Notes under the pieces: model-generated
What the model saw: only the letters and a program-made list of their open reading frames with translations
Databases searched by the model: none
What the model was told of the DNA's origin: nothing
Shown: piece by piece, positions 23,201 to 35,681 of the stretch
Layout of the letters: each line of letters begins with the position of its first letter
Numbering within the stretch: position 1 is the stretch's first letter
Made by a program: the position numbers and the translations under genes
Source of the DNA: Poa pratensis
Lineage: Eukaryota; Streptophyta; Magnoliopsida; Poales; Poaceae
Reading direction: 5' to 3'
NCBI GenBank assembly: GCA_947311845.1
Contig: CAMZMU010000041.1
Span: 134,911,849-134,975,848, forward strand
DNA length: 64,000 nt

Positions 23201-24809
23201 TTTGTCCTCCGACCAAGATTTCTAGCCCCCTCTGACTGTCTTAACTATATACTACCTGCAATCCAAAATGCAAGTCATTTTATACTTGTTTTTTTAAGAA
23301 CACCGTCATCTTACTAATTATATAAATATAATAAGTAACTCATTTTGAATTTGTTACTTCTAAAAACCATCATGACCGAGCCAGAAACTTCACAAACCGG
23401 GACAAAATATGTAACACCCCAATACCCTGTGGGCCGGTGCCCGGTGGTAGTTACTTCTGGTTTCTCTCTAGCTCAATGTTATTTTTAAATTGTCCACACA
23501 GATTGTACACCCAGTGCAGCTGGCATGTTCTGATCTCAGGATAACATGTTAATGCAGTGTCATTCATGTTTTTCTTTACTTTTTAGATGGTTGATATATG
23601 TATCGACTTTGTGTGATCCATGAATCTCTTGTAATGTCTGAATTTCAATAAAGTAATAAAGTCCGTATGCATCGATCGATGCAGAGGCTGGGACTGCCCT
23701 TTTCGAAAAAAAGATCAACAATACTCTTTCCTGCTCATATTTTGTGGACAAACCATGTACACCACAGTCACCCGGGACTGGGCCATGCAAACTTTGTGCT
23801 CATTCATGTGCACGTAGGAAGAACTTCTCGATCGGCCACTCATCCTCAAAATACCACATGTCAAGCATGTTTAACCTCGAGATTCTTTCAAAACAAGGTC
23901 CCGATAAAAAGAGGTACATCTTGGTGGTATGATTATCCTATTAATCCTATTAAGCACTGAATCATGATGTCACATACCATAAGTCAAGATGCTTAAGATG
24001 TCATTTTTTTCGAACAAGTCGCTACAGAGAATCACATGATCTAAGGCGCCAACCAACGAGGAGCCTAGAAGATATTGTGCAACGTCCTAGGGTAGGATTA
24101 CAACCATTTATTAAAAAAGAAATAGTGTAATATGTGCAAGCTAAACCCCATGATTAAGTGCGTCTACAATGGTGATGAATCAACTGTCTGTTGGAGGTGC
24201 TTATAGGTGCTTTCGGTGATGTGGAGGAAAGAGACCGAGAAAAGAGAGTGAGGTCTTGTACAAACGACAATTTTGTTGTTGTATGGATGGTGTTTGTAAC
24301 TTGTACCCACGTATAATATGGGTATAAACAAACATATCACAAACAAACCATTGTATTTATTGTGTGTAGCGTTGTCTGTATATTACATAGAGTAGAATTA
24401 CAGACACCAACTATGTAAACCAATGTACATATCCTAAGAGGGCAGCAACACTTGCTGCTTGGTTGTAGAATGTCCTCATGGACAAGGAAAGGCATTTGAT
24501 TCACATCCGCGGAGTCGTTTCTAACTTTGTCCACATATGGAGAATGAATTACGAATATCTAAAAAATATAAAAGCGATGTAACAAAAACATACATCGAAA
24601 GAAATCAATTACGTGTGATATACATATGAGCCTGATGAGCCCATAATCTAATTTTTATTCAATGTCTCACAATTAAGATGTGTACTTACAAACTCGGCTT
24701 AATTTGAGTCAATAATCGCATTTACTCCACTCTGACATTCAATCGAAATCATTTCACTAACTCAACATACCCGCGCTCATCTTGTTGCATTAGTAAGATA
24801 TGTGAGATG
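23201..24809. other. gene-poor intergenic DNA
   Basis: This is AT-rich DNA with no recognisable gene, transposon end or long repeat. The short open frames are consistent with chance. Confidence 0.5.
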
Positions 24810-25009
24810 CTCCCTCGGCCACTAAATAAGTGTACTTCTAATTTTGCCCTAAGTCAAACCTTTTAAGTTTGGCCAACTTTATGAAACTACATTCCAATAA
24901 ATATCTAGTGATTTTAATTTGATAAATATTATTATATTTTTCTATGAAGTTAGTCAAACTTAAAACTTTAGAAAAAAATTAGAAGTACACTTATTTGGAA
25001 CGGAGGGAG
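24810..25009. mobile_element. Stowaway MITE (Tc1/mariner), 200 bp
   Basis: The left end CTCCCTCGGCCACTAAATAA and the right end, which reads inward CTCCCTCCGTTCCAAATAAG, form the classic Stowaway terminal repeats. They extend inward as TGTACTTCTAATTTT on both sides. The right flank is TA; the left flank is TG, so one copy of the TA duplication has mutated. The middle is AT-rich and non-coding. Confidence 0.93.
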
Positions 25010-26339
25010 TATATGCACGGAACAACGTGTGTGTTTTGTAAGTAGGTAAGTACTATGCAAAACCAAAGATATAATCTCAAACTGAGTAGTGCGTATTGTT
25101 TTTCTATTAATGGTGTACGACTAGCATTTTATGGGGTCATGTTCTGCTTTCCATTTTATTTCTCCTCGTTCCTCTCCCTTTTGCTTACATTTACATGGGG
25201 CCCTAAGCCCCTAAACTTGATATATTGTGCAATTTTCATTCATTCTCTTTTGAAAAGTCCCACGCTATGCATGCCTTCACCCCACGCAAAGCAAAGGAGG
25301 AAAGGGCCGGAGGAAAAGACAAGGCCATTATGCGTCTATGTGTGCGCGCGCGAGGGGCTTTTATAACCAAGTTCCAGGGAGATCTCAATTATTGGTAATC
25401 GAGGCCATCCGATCCGGCGTCCACTACAGCTACAGCTAAACAAGTTGCGTGCATCAGATTGAGTGAGACTCCTCCATCTCCATGGCCGTGGCGAACGCCA
25501 GGGTTGGTCCCACACAAGTGTCTTGACACCCTGTGGTCAGAGTCACAGCTGATGACTCTTCCAACGACATCTTCAAAGCTCTCCATCTATCTGTTTAGGG
25601 TCCAGAATAAAGTCACGTTCAATAACATTTTAGACTAACCATTTATCTGAAATTTATCTAGACACCTCTTAGCGCCGTCTTTATCTCCCCTATCCACTCT
25701 ATGTTTGTGAAATAGTTGGGAAACAAAAAAATGGACACATTTTCCAGACAATTGCGGGGTGGGGGGTTTGGGTACGATTTGATCCATGTGTATGGAGACC
25801 CACTGACACAATTTGGGGAAATCCAAGGGAGCCCTTGGAGATGCCATAAGCAAACATCTGGGATCATGAGACTTGTCCATCCATTCAATTTTTATGTGTG
25901 TCTATGTCTCTCAATGTGCTATGTTAGTTTTTAAGTTCGGTGTTTTTACCGAATTTTGTGTTGTTTTCTCCCTTCTGTTTTTATTTCTTGTACGTATAAG
26001 CAGCAACAATTCAGATGTGAAACCAGTATCAATTGGTACATTGTATGTCTTACATATGGGTGGGTATATGCATTAAACTTTGTTGATTTCTTGTAAGTAT
26101 ACCATTAGCGGCATTTAATCCCCGGGACCCAAGGGTGAAAAATAATCATATTTCTATGTTTCGGAAAAACTAAGAAAAATCACACACATCTTGATGTGAA
26201 AGATATTTTCATTTGTGATATGTACAAAAAATGTGGATCTATAATAGATTTATAGATCACATATTTTCCCTAGTATGTGGAAATTCAAATAAACATGCTT
26301 ATTTGAAAAATTAGTATATAGCACAAGCAATGTTGGGGA
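25010..26339. other. gene-poor intergenic DNA
   Basis: No gene is recognised. Short frames around 25389-25586 and 25635-25934 show no domain. No transposon termini were identified. Confidence 0.45.
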
Positions 26340-26520
26340 TATCGCTTATCGGAAACTTATCGGTCGACCTAAGATAAGGGCTAAATCGGCAGGTTTATTA
26401 TCGGCATATCGGCCGATTTATCGGCATATCGCAGGATTTATCGGCCGATTTATCTTATCGGTCAGACACCGTGAAGCGATAAATCGGCCGATTTATCGGA
26501 ATATCGGAAGATATCTTGAA
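26340..26520. repeat. cluster of ATCGGCCGAT palindromes
   Basis: About 180 bp contains more than ten TATCGG or CCGATA half-sites in both orientations. One forms a perfect 22-bp palindrome at 26477-26498 with arms CGATAAATCGG. Two further partial copies lie at about 26407-26425 and 26439-26455. The density suggests subterminal binding sites of a DNA transposon, but no ends or duplication could be found. Confidence 0.8.
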
Positions 26521-27290
26521 CAGTCACAAGTGTATATTTACTTGTGGATGTAAATTGAGATTTCTTTTGAAACATTAAAATATGTCTTCTGTTTAAGAAA
26601 AGGGTTTTTTGAATATGTGCCCCTGGTTCCTTAGCTTTGCTCACTTGTCCCCACGCACTAAACTTTTACTCACTTTTTCACACTCTCTTGTCTGAAACCC
26701 TGACAAAACCTAAAACTGGACGTTTCCGTCAGTCAATGGTTTGACCGTTAACTCCCGACGAGTGGGACCCACATGTCATATATTTAATCTTTTCAAAAAT
26801 GGATTTCAGAAGAAAAAACTAAAGGAGAGGAGGGCGCCACCGTGACGTCAGCAATGGAGTATCCATCTTGTCGATCAAGGAATCGACGCAGGAGGCGCGC
26901 AGACCAGCTCGAGTACGCGAGCAAACCGTGCACGGTCGGGTGGAACCAAAAGGAGGCGGCGCCGCGACCCAATGGTCGTCGGAGCAGCGGCGGCCACAAG
27001 CTCCCGCGGCGGAGCACGAAGGCTCGAGACGGCAAGGCAAGTTAGGAAACTAAGGAGAGGGAGGAGTCCTGGAGGACCCGTAGCTCACTAGGAGCATGTA
27101 GGTATGGCCATGTAGCTCGGGGAAGCTCGGACTGCGAAGAATTCATCTGCGGAGCACGACGGCCGAAGTTGAAGGAGACGGCTCGATTCTGACCGCCCCT
27201 GCACGAACCAGTGCCACTGGGAGCTTCGCCTGGTCCACCTCTTCCTCCACGCTGAAGCACACAAGCCGGGATGGACTGAGACGTCGGGAT
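26521..27290. other. left flank of element B
   Basis: The first part is AT-rich. From about 26820 to 27290 the sequence is GC-rich with many overlapping short frames on both strands and no recognisable domain. It may be an older repeat or gene remnant into which element B inserted. Confidence 0.35.
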
Positions 27291-27799
27291 TGATGACGTG
27301 GAATGCACGTTCGCTGGGAAACCCCAAGAGGAAGGTATGATGTAGTCAGCAGCAAAGTTTTCCCTTGATTACAAAACCAAGGTTGTCAGATCTAGTAGGA
27401 ATTGGAAGAGCTTCAGAAAGGTGTCAGCGGCGCCGTTACCCGATCACTGACGTGGACCTGCACACACACAATCAAAGTACTTTGCCCCAACGAAACAGGA
27501 AGGTTGTCAATCTCCCCGGCTTGCTGAATACAAAGGATTAAACGGATGGTGTAGAATACGATGATGAACACAAAAGTAGCAGCAGGAAGTAACGTAGAGC
27601 GTGGTGAAAACGGTGTTTGTATCAGTGTGGAATAAAGGACCGGGGTCCACAGTTCACTAGTGGTGTCTCTCCATAAGACAAATAAACATACAAGTTGGGT
27701 GAACGAATTACAGCTGGGCAATTGACAAATTGCAAACGCATGACAATGCAATATATGACAAGCACATGTTCATTGTTATATCTATTGGGCATTACAACA

Positions 27800-28519
27800 G
27801 CGTCAGTGGTCTTTTCTTTGATCCACATCCTTAGCCAAGACAAAGTAAGTCCGCGAAGAAGGAAAAGGGAGGAGCCTACGCTTGATTCGTATAGAATTGC
27901 ATGATGCACCCTATCTGGGGGCATCCTTCTTCAACTTGAATTCACGATGGCACTCAGGTGAAGGTCAGACACTTCCTGCCGAGCAAGTTGTTGATCCAGA
28001 AGCAATGCTCAGGCAGCAGGACAAATCAATTCTAAAGGAAATTGGTACTGAAATGCCACAGTTTCTAGATCGCATAGCTGAGGGTGATAAATCCGCTCAA
28101 GCCGAGAAGCTGAAAGGCCTAGTTGAGATGATTGGAGGCACCGCTGCCCCTCTTCAGACAGGAGAAGACGTGGAGAAAAGAAAGAGGCTAGCAGGCCCTA
28201 CTGATAAAGACAGTGATGAGGAAGATGTACAACCAACAAAAAGAAGAAACTATAGTAGTAGTGCCTTTTTCTTGGATCTGTTTCTATTTGTCTAATCCGA
28301 AATCGAGTCTCTTTGGATATAGAAAAAAATGGTAAAGAATGAATCGGGGGTAGAAGTTACGGCACCCTACCTTTCTTTACGCTGCCTTCTATCGTTGGCC
28401 CTGAAGAGGAGAGCCAGCCCTTACTGGCATCCATCCACTTAAATAAGTCTGGTGGGTTCGCTTGAACCGATACAAGAGGAACTCAGGAATTTAAGAAAAA
28501 ACATGATTGCTGGATTTTA
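27800..28519. other. foreign DNA patch replacing 33 bp of LTR B
   Basis: Alignment with the intact LTR shows that after CATTACAACA the sequence departs and returns at ACTCATAATCC. The intact LTR has 33 bp (41033-41065) at this place. The patch has no terminal repeats and no target duplication. Its left and middle part is gene-like (see 27960-28250). Its right part (about 28250-28519) is unrelated to the surrounding elements. This looks like filler DNA from double-strand-break repair. Confidence 0.75.
27960..28250 (+). pseudogene. host gene fragment of unknown identity
   Basis: After an intron-end-like ACTCAG the plus frame reads TLPAEQVVDPEAML, then EIGTEMPQFLDRIAEGDK, AEKLKGLVEMIGGTAAPL and an acidic-basic end EEDVQPTKRR. 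Composition, codon use and the lack of stops look like real coding sequence from a nuclear protein. I do not recognise the family. The frame runs on into unrelated sequence (YSSSAFFLDL) and stops at 28293-28295, so this is a broken-off piece with no start or native end. Confidence 0.6.
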
Positions 28520-28552
28520 ACTCATAATCCACTCACAAGATAGCTTCTGGGT

Positions 28553-30039
28553 TGATTACCCACAAGTATAGGGGATCGTGTGTAGCCTTTTCGATAAGTA
28601 AGAGTGTCGAACCCAACGAGGAGCTAAAGGTAGGATAAGTATTCTCTCAAGTTTTATCAACCACTGATACAACTCTACGCACACTAAACGTTTGCTCTAA
28701 CTAGGAAATAAAACTAGAGTAACAATACGGGTATGAGAGATAGCTTTGCGAGATAATAAATAACAAGAAAATAAATGTTAGTTGCTGCAGCAATAAAATA
28801 CACTAAAGAACATTAAACTAACAAAACCATGAGTGTGAAAAAGTGGTGGAAAGTGTGGTAGAATTGTCCAGAATTAATGAGTGAAGATACTTGATTCATT
28901 GTCTTCGATGCAGTTTTCCATGTGGGAGAGGCTAAATATACATGCACTCGACTACTTGAGATTACACATACTATATGATTGGATTGCTAGCAGGCTTCCG
29001 CGTAGCTAACAATTCATTAAGATTTCCCCAACCATAGCATTAAGTTAATGGTCCTCTTACTCCCATCCGTGCAACTCCGGTTTGAGTCCTTAGGTTTCTG
29101 TCGCTCCGGTAGGACTACCCCCTTCCTTTACACATAGTACAAACCCTATGATGTTTGATCCATGCGCGCACAAATATAATGGACACCAAAGGACTGTACC
29201 ATATCAACATACAACTCTAATGAACCAAAGACATTCAAAATGTAATCAAAGAACAAAGAAACTACACAAACATGACATAGATCATAGGATAATACTTTAT
29301 AGCATCAAACACCATGTTTACATAGAGCGGTACAGAGGTTTGTGGGAGGATGAACCACTGTATACAAGGAGGAATTGGCGATGAAGATGGCGGTGAAGAC
29401 GGTGAAGGGGGCAGCGAGGAGCGCAGGACGGCGCCGATGGTGGCGCAGGGGGCTCCTCCTGTGCCGCCGGCATCAAGGGGAAGCGCCGCCCCTTAGCCCC
29501 CTTCCTTCATGGCTTCTTGGGAGCCCTCCCCATGGAGATGAGATCCATGGGGGAGACAAAAACGTGGCTTTGTGGCTGCAATTCGTGGGTATGAGGTGTT
29601 GGCCACGACCTAGGTTTTCTCCTTTATATAGCCTCACGGATTCCCATCATCCCATTAGGGTTTCGATAGATCGGGCTTATCTCCGTCGTCCGGACTCGGA
29701 ATTGGACGAATTTATGTCTAGATCGTTCGGCAGAAAATTCCCTTCAACTTTCGCGACTAGACTGTTTTCGTTTGACGTCGTCTTCTGGCCGTAACGTGAC
29801 CATTCCGAAAAACGTTTCCAGACAGATTTTAGAAAAGTCCCAATTTGACTCCAACAAGGTTTCCTCTTATATTTTTGATAATTCCTACACATCAAAGAGT
29901 AAAACAAGAACATTGTGCACTTTTGCAACTATTAATAGGTTAGTCCAAATAAATCATAAACTTAATATAAAAACAAGTGTCAAAAGCATAATAGTAGCAT
30001 GAAACAATCAAAAATTATAGATACGTTTTGGACGTATCA
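28553..30039 (-). repeat. 3' LTR of element A
   Basis: This 1487-bp LTR is very similar to the copy at 34187-35681; in the first 290 bp I count about four differences. It is followed at 30041-30055 by CATCCCCAAGCTTAG, the polypurine tract read on the other strand. Confidence 0.9.
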
Positions 30040-32529
30040 ACATCCCCAAGCTTAGTTCCACTCGTCCTCGAGTAGGTAAACGATAACAAAATAATTTTTG
30101 ATTGTAAATGCTATGATCAGGTCTTTAACAATTGTATGACAAATGATGTATGGATAATGAAACTTAGTACTTATGTTACCTAATGAAATGAATAGATATC
30201 AACAAACTAAGAGTTCATAATATGAGACTTATAAACATCAACAAGATTGTAAAGATCATAATAAAGCATGGTAGAGTGGTATCTCGCTTGCCCTTTATTG
30301 TGGAGCAAAACATAAATGCTAGAGCACCTCTGAAGTTTAAGTGGAGACTGGAAATAAAGATATCAAAGATAGAAACATCATAATCATGCCACAATTAATA
30401 ATATTCTGGGACAAACACATTACACTAAGAATGACAACTATGCTCTCAAAGTAGTGCTCAAAGAAAGGATGGTGACTCAACATAAAAATAAAAGATAGGC
30501 CCTTCGCAGAGGGAAGCAGAGATTAACATGTGCTAGAGCTTTTTATTTTTAAACAGAAGCAAAATTATTTTGAGAGGTGGTTGTTCCTGTCAACGAATGG
30601 TAATAGAGTTCTTGATATCTTCCATGCTAAACAAGTTTTGAGAGCGGTTCCGAGATATTTATATATTGCACTTTATAATATGCACTTTATATATAGCTTG
30701 ACACTCCTCCCCACCTTTGCTTACACAAACCATGGCTAACCGAATCCTCGGGTGCCTGCCAACAATCTCATACCATGGAGGAGTGTCTATTTAATTAATT
30801 TATTACTTTATTTATTACAATGGTCTAACCAGCTCTTTGCAAAATTAGTGACGAGCAGATGAAGCATGCAAGTCGGGAAAACTTTATTTAGCATGGAAGA
30901 TAACAAACCCAACTACTACTTCCTCATGAGCTAAAAACAATGGCACAAAATAAGAAGTATTTTGAAGGTTTTAAAGGTAGCACATGAAAATTTACTTGGA
31001 ATGGCTTACAAATACCATGCATAGGAATTTATAGTGGACTCTCATAAAAAACTGGGTTCAAGGATTTTGGATGCACGAGCAGCATTCCCGCTCAGTACAA
31101 ATGGAGGCTAGCAATAGACTGGGAAGCGACAACTAAGAGAGCAATAACTGTCATAATCATGTTTGCGACAAAATAATATTAACCAGGGCATAAGAAATGA
31201 TATTACCACTTTGAGTCCCAAAAGTTCATAGAGGCTTGATAGACTTTTCTTTGTAGTCATACACATGTGTAAGCATGCGCCAAGTCGATCCAAATAAATT
31301 CTTCAGAGGAGGATACTACAATACCATACATCTTATGAACAGGACAATGCATGTTAACATCAAAATAACATAATATACACTATTAGCTAGTTGAGACTAA
31401 CCATAAGAAAACATAAACTACTAAACAATATCATTCACACATCATTTTTAAGTTTCAACAAATAATCCATTAAACAAGTAAACTTCGAACCACCTCTCCA
31501 AACAGGGGATAAATAAAAGATGTGACGATCAACTTATTAATGTAACGGTGTTTGATGCTAAAATAAATAAATAATAAGATACACGCTCCAAGTTTATGCA
31601 AGTTTCTATGTTGCTCGAAAAACAAAGTTTAAAGGTTTGCAAACCGAGGGGTTGTTGATGAAGAGGGATGCGGAGACATCCCCAAGCTTATGGCTTTGAC
31701 CATTCTTCAATATTTCTCAATTTGGTGTTCCTTCATTCTCTGTGAAAAAACTTCAACACAAAAACTTTCCCATTCTTTTCTGCGGTTAGACATTAGTGCA
31801 ATAGATAATATTTCCAATGTGCTGCCATTGAACCAAATCAATTTTGTTTTCAAGTTACAGAAAGGTTGCTTAAGTGCCAACTTCTAAATAAAAGGTAAGA
31901 CCCAAAAAGAATCAAATGAAAACGCAAAGAGGCCACTCTTGCAACAAAAGTCAGAATCTGTCCAGAAAAACAGCAGCTGGAAAACGTAATTTTTAGGTGC
32001 ACTTAAACATGTCAGAAATTTTTGCCAATTTTTGTGCATGCAGAGATTAGGTGATACGTAATCAGTAATTTTACGTGTTTTTAGAGTTTCCAGTAAAATA
32101 TGAAAAATCGCGCAATGAGCAGTAGATGCTGAAAACAAAAATCACTTTTTACATATGTATCAACTAAGCCAAATGGGTAAAACTTGGTACTTTATCTTGA
32201 GAAACTAAGAGACCAGAGGCTAAACAAGACCTAAACATGCTAGTAGCAGCAAGTAAAACTTCAAATAAAACCAAAAGTAAAAACTAAATAGAATTCAAAC
32301 AAAGAACCAAATAAAGAAGCAAAAGAAAAGAAAATATTTTTGTTGTTTTGAGTTTATAAGTGAAAGCAAAAGAAGAAGCAATAAAAACGAAATAAAGAAC
32401 CAAATAAAACAGAATAAGAGAAAACCAAAACTAATAAAAACAAATTATAATACAAGTTAAGACAATACATATCATGTGGACGGGTAATATAGATTATGAA
32501 CGAGACAACCTCATATTCGTTGATGAATA

Positions 32530-32550
32530 GGGGATGCCTCGGGCATCCCC
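32530..32550. repeat. conserved hairpin GGGGATGCC/GGCATCCCC in element A
   Basis: The arms GGGGATGCC and GGCATCCCC are separated by three bases and are followed directly by AAGCTTAG. An equivalent hairpin sits in element B at 38769-38789, although the surrounding interiors have diverged. Confidence 0.8.
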
Positions 32551-32874
32551 AAGCTTAGATGATTGAATCTAGTTGAATAATATTCTTGGGGTGCACCTGG
32601 ACATCCCCAAGATTGAGCTCTGCGTCTTCTTGTTCATCTCATATCATATTGATTAGATCTTATAAACTGCATCCACTTAAAACTTCACAAAACTCATTAG
32701 TAGGGTTAGTACTCATTAAATAAAATCCACTCATGTTCAAGCATTGGCAAATTTCATAATATTTATTAAACATTAGCCACTGTATATACCGAGGTTCTTA
32801 TTATTTCCGTTGTCCGTCGAAAAACTAAGGAAACTAAGAGCACTAAGTACAATATTAAATAAACAAAATAGAAA

Positions 32875-33240
32875 TCTGCCAAAACTAAACAGTCTATAAA
32901 GATGGTACTCAACGAGATAGTTACGTAGTTCAACTCAGAAAACTCAAAACTAATGAAAGACATATAATATTCTCAGGTTTATGCACAACAATTTTCAGGT
33001 CAAAATACTATTCTGAGATTTATCACGATTTTTTACAGTGAAGCACAAAATCTATCCAAACTGAACAGTCGGTGAAGATCGAATTTTTCGATACGGTACG
33101 TAACTCAAATCCGAAAAGTCAGGACTAATGAAAGATAGATAATAAGAAGTAATTTTCACTCAAGAAATTTCAGATCAAGATCATGTTCTGATGATTTTAA
33201 ACATTTTATACGGTGGAACACAGAAAATCTGTTTCTCGAC
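32875..33240. repeat. degenerate tandem block in element A
   Basis: A unit of roughly 170 bp with the landmarks CAGTC..AAGAT, GAAAGA.AGATAATA, a CAGGTC/CAGATC segment and ATTTTTTACAGTG occurs twice in diverged form. Element B has one related copy at about 39110-39300. Conservation between the elements suggests a functional non-coding segment. Confidence 0.5.
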
Positions 33241-34159
33241 AGCAAAGTAAAACTATCAACTTTCAATTAAATTAACTAAAGATTATTATTAACCCTTTTA
33301 TTTTTATGTACATAGGAATATACACAATATTTACATGTTCTTGGCTGATAAGCTTCCATGGAAAAAATTTGTTTTGGTTTCATAGGCATGAACACAAGTG
33401 TTCAAGGTCGACCCCCACTTAACCATTGCTCATCTTTCCAATCACTTTTCTTTTTAAAAAATGTTTTTAGATAAAAATTACAACTATTTTTTTATAATTA
33501 GCATTTCCTACCCATACTAAGATAGAAAACAACTTATCTCCCTTCTCTGGCCATGTGGTTTAGGATATTAGAAAAAAAGAATAAATTGCTTCATTAATAG
33601 GCTCACGATTCGACTTTGATCGTTATGGATTGGTACCAAGATCGGGGTACCCCCGGGAAGAGATCTAGTGGAGACGGAAGATGATCTAACGATTGCTAGG
33701 AGTGAGAAACTCAAAATAGAAGAAGATAACGTTTTTTCCTCCAATAGAAAGAGGGCTAGCTGCGCTTATTCCGACAAGGCTGAACGCTTGTATTGCTCTC
33801 CCACAACCCCGTTTTCACGGTTTAGGCTGCTCCCAAGGTTCAAATCTTGAGAGCCCAAAATCTTGATAAAATTAAGAAAAATAAGAAAATATTTCATATT
33901 CTATCTTATAACTTTCACAAAACTAAAGTAGAGGTTTTTTATTTTTATATAAAAAAATACGTGAAGAAAGAGTGGACATTTCGGATGCAAGTTTGAAAGA
34001 TTGCCCGGCTTTTAATTTTTCTACATAAAAAAGACGCACCCCTCCTAATTCACTAATTTGTAGGAAGGTACTGGACTTTTGGATTTGAACTGAAAGTAAA
34101 AACTACTTAGAGATAAAGCAAACAAGTGTACACAAGAATATTCACCCCGCGCTATGGCT

Positions 34160-34183
34160 CCCCGGCAACGGCACCAGAAAAGG
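34160..34183 (-). other. primer binding site region of element A
   Basis: On the minus strand, three bases after the LTR end, the sequence reads CCTTTTCTGGTGCCGTTGCC followed by GGGG. The equivalent in B (40497-40519) reads TTTTTCTGGCGCCATTGCC. Position and composition fit a tRNA primer site; the tRNA is not identified. Confidence 0.6.
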
Positions 34184-34186
34184 TCT

Positions 34187-35681
34187 TGATAACCCACAAG
34201 TATAGGGGATCGTGTGTAGCCTTTTCGATAAATAAGAGTGTCGAACCCAACGAGGAGCTAAAGGTAGGATAAGTATTCTCTCAAGTTTTATCAACCACTG
34301 ATACAACTCTACGCACACTAAACGTTTGCTCTAACTAGGAAATAAAACTAGAGTAACAATACGGGTATGAGAGATAGCTTTGCGAGATAATAAATAACAA
34401 GAAAATAAATGTCAGTTGCTGCAGCAATAAAATACACTAAAGAACACTAAACTAACAAAACCATGAGTGTGAAAAAGTGGTGGAAAGTGTGGTAGAATTG
34501 TCAAAGATTAATTAGTGAAGATACTTGATTCATTGTCTTTGATGCAGTTTTCCATGTGGGAGAGGCTAAATATACATGCACTCGACTACTTGCGATTACA
34601 CATACTATATGATTGGATTGTTAGCAGGCTTCCGCGTAGCTAACAATTCATTAAGGTTTCCCCAACCATAGCATTAAGTTAATGATCCTCTTACTCCCAT
34701 ACGTGCAACTCACCGGTTTGAGTCCTTAGGTTTCTATCGCTCCGGTAGGACTACACCCTTCCTTTACACATAGTACAAACCCTATGATGTTTGATCCATG
34801 CGCGCACAAATATAATGGTCATCAAAGGACTGTACCATATCAACATACAACTCTAATGAACCAAAGACATTCAACAATGTAATCAAAGAACAAAGAAACT
34901 ACACAAACATGACATAGATCATAGGATAATACTTTATAGCATCAAACACCATATTTACATAGAGCGGTACAGAGGTTTGTGGGAGGAAGAACCACTGTAT
35001 ACAAGGAGGAATTGGCGATGAAGATGGCGGTGAATACGGTGAAGGGGGCAGCGAGGAGCGCGGGGAGGCGCCGGTTATGGCGCAGGGGGCTCCTCCTGCG
35101 CCGCCGGCATCAAGGGGAAGCGCCGCCCCTTAGCCCCCTTCCTTCATGGCTTCTTGGGAGCCCTCCCCATGAAGATGAGATCCATGGGGGAGGCAAAAAT
35201 GTGGCTTTTGTGGCTGCAATTCGTGGGTATGAGGTGTTGGCCACGATCTAGGTTTTCTCCATTTATATAGCCTCACGGATTCCCGTCATCCCATGTAGGG
35301 TTACGGTCGATTGGGCTTATCTCCGCCATACGAACTCGGAATTGGACGAATTGTATGTCTATATCGTTTGGCGGAAAATTTCCTGCAACTTTCGCGACTA
35401 GACTTCGTCCGTTTGACGTCGTCTTCTGGCCGTAACGTGACCATTTCAGAAAAACGTTTCCAGACAGATTTCATAAAAGTCCCAATTTGACTCCAACAAG
35501 GTTTCCTCTTGTATTTTTGGTAATTCCTACACATCAAAGAGTAAAATAAGAACATTGTGCACTTTTGCAACTATTAATAGGTTAGTCCAAATAAATCATA
35601 AACTTAATATAAAAACAAGTGTCAAAAGCATAATAGTAGCATGAAACAATAAAAAATTATAGATACGTTTTGGACGTATCA
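34187..35681 (-). repeat. 5' LTR of element A
   Basis: This 1495-bp repeat starts TGATAACCCACAAG and ends GGACGTATCA, matching the copy at 28553-30039 throughout. Confidence 0.9.

Larger units (their letters stand above)
30040..34186 (-). other. non-coding interior of element A
   Basis: No open frame longer than about 90 codons and no retroelement domain is present. The interior contains several extra polypurine-like motifs (31677, 32544, 32601), a 9-bp-stem hairpin at 32530-32550 and a degenerate tandem block at about 32875-33240. The primer-binding-site-like segment is at 34160-34183. Confidence 0.75.
28553..35681 (-). mobile_element. element A: non-coding LTR retrotransposon nested in LTR of B
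   Basis: A is bounded by LTRs 28553-30039 and 34187-35681. The flanking pentamers TGGGT (28548-28552) and CGGGT (35682-35686) are a target duplication with one change. The LTRs read TGATAACCCACAAGTATAGG at the left and end GGACGTATCA. The ends of A and B resemble each other (GTTTTGGACGTATCA), so they are related families. The 4.1-kb interior has no gag or pol frame. It is a Triticeae/Pooideae LARD-like element by layout; the family name is not assigned. Confidence 0.9.

Noticed and set aside
28250..28519. Organelle (mitochondrial or plastid) DNA insertion
   Set aside because: The composition looked organelle-like, but no organelle gene could be recognised, so I did not annotate it as such.
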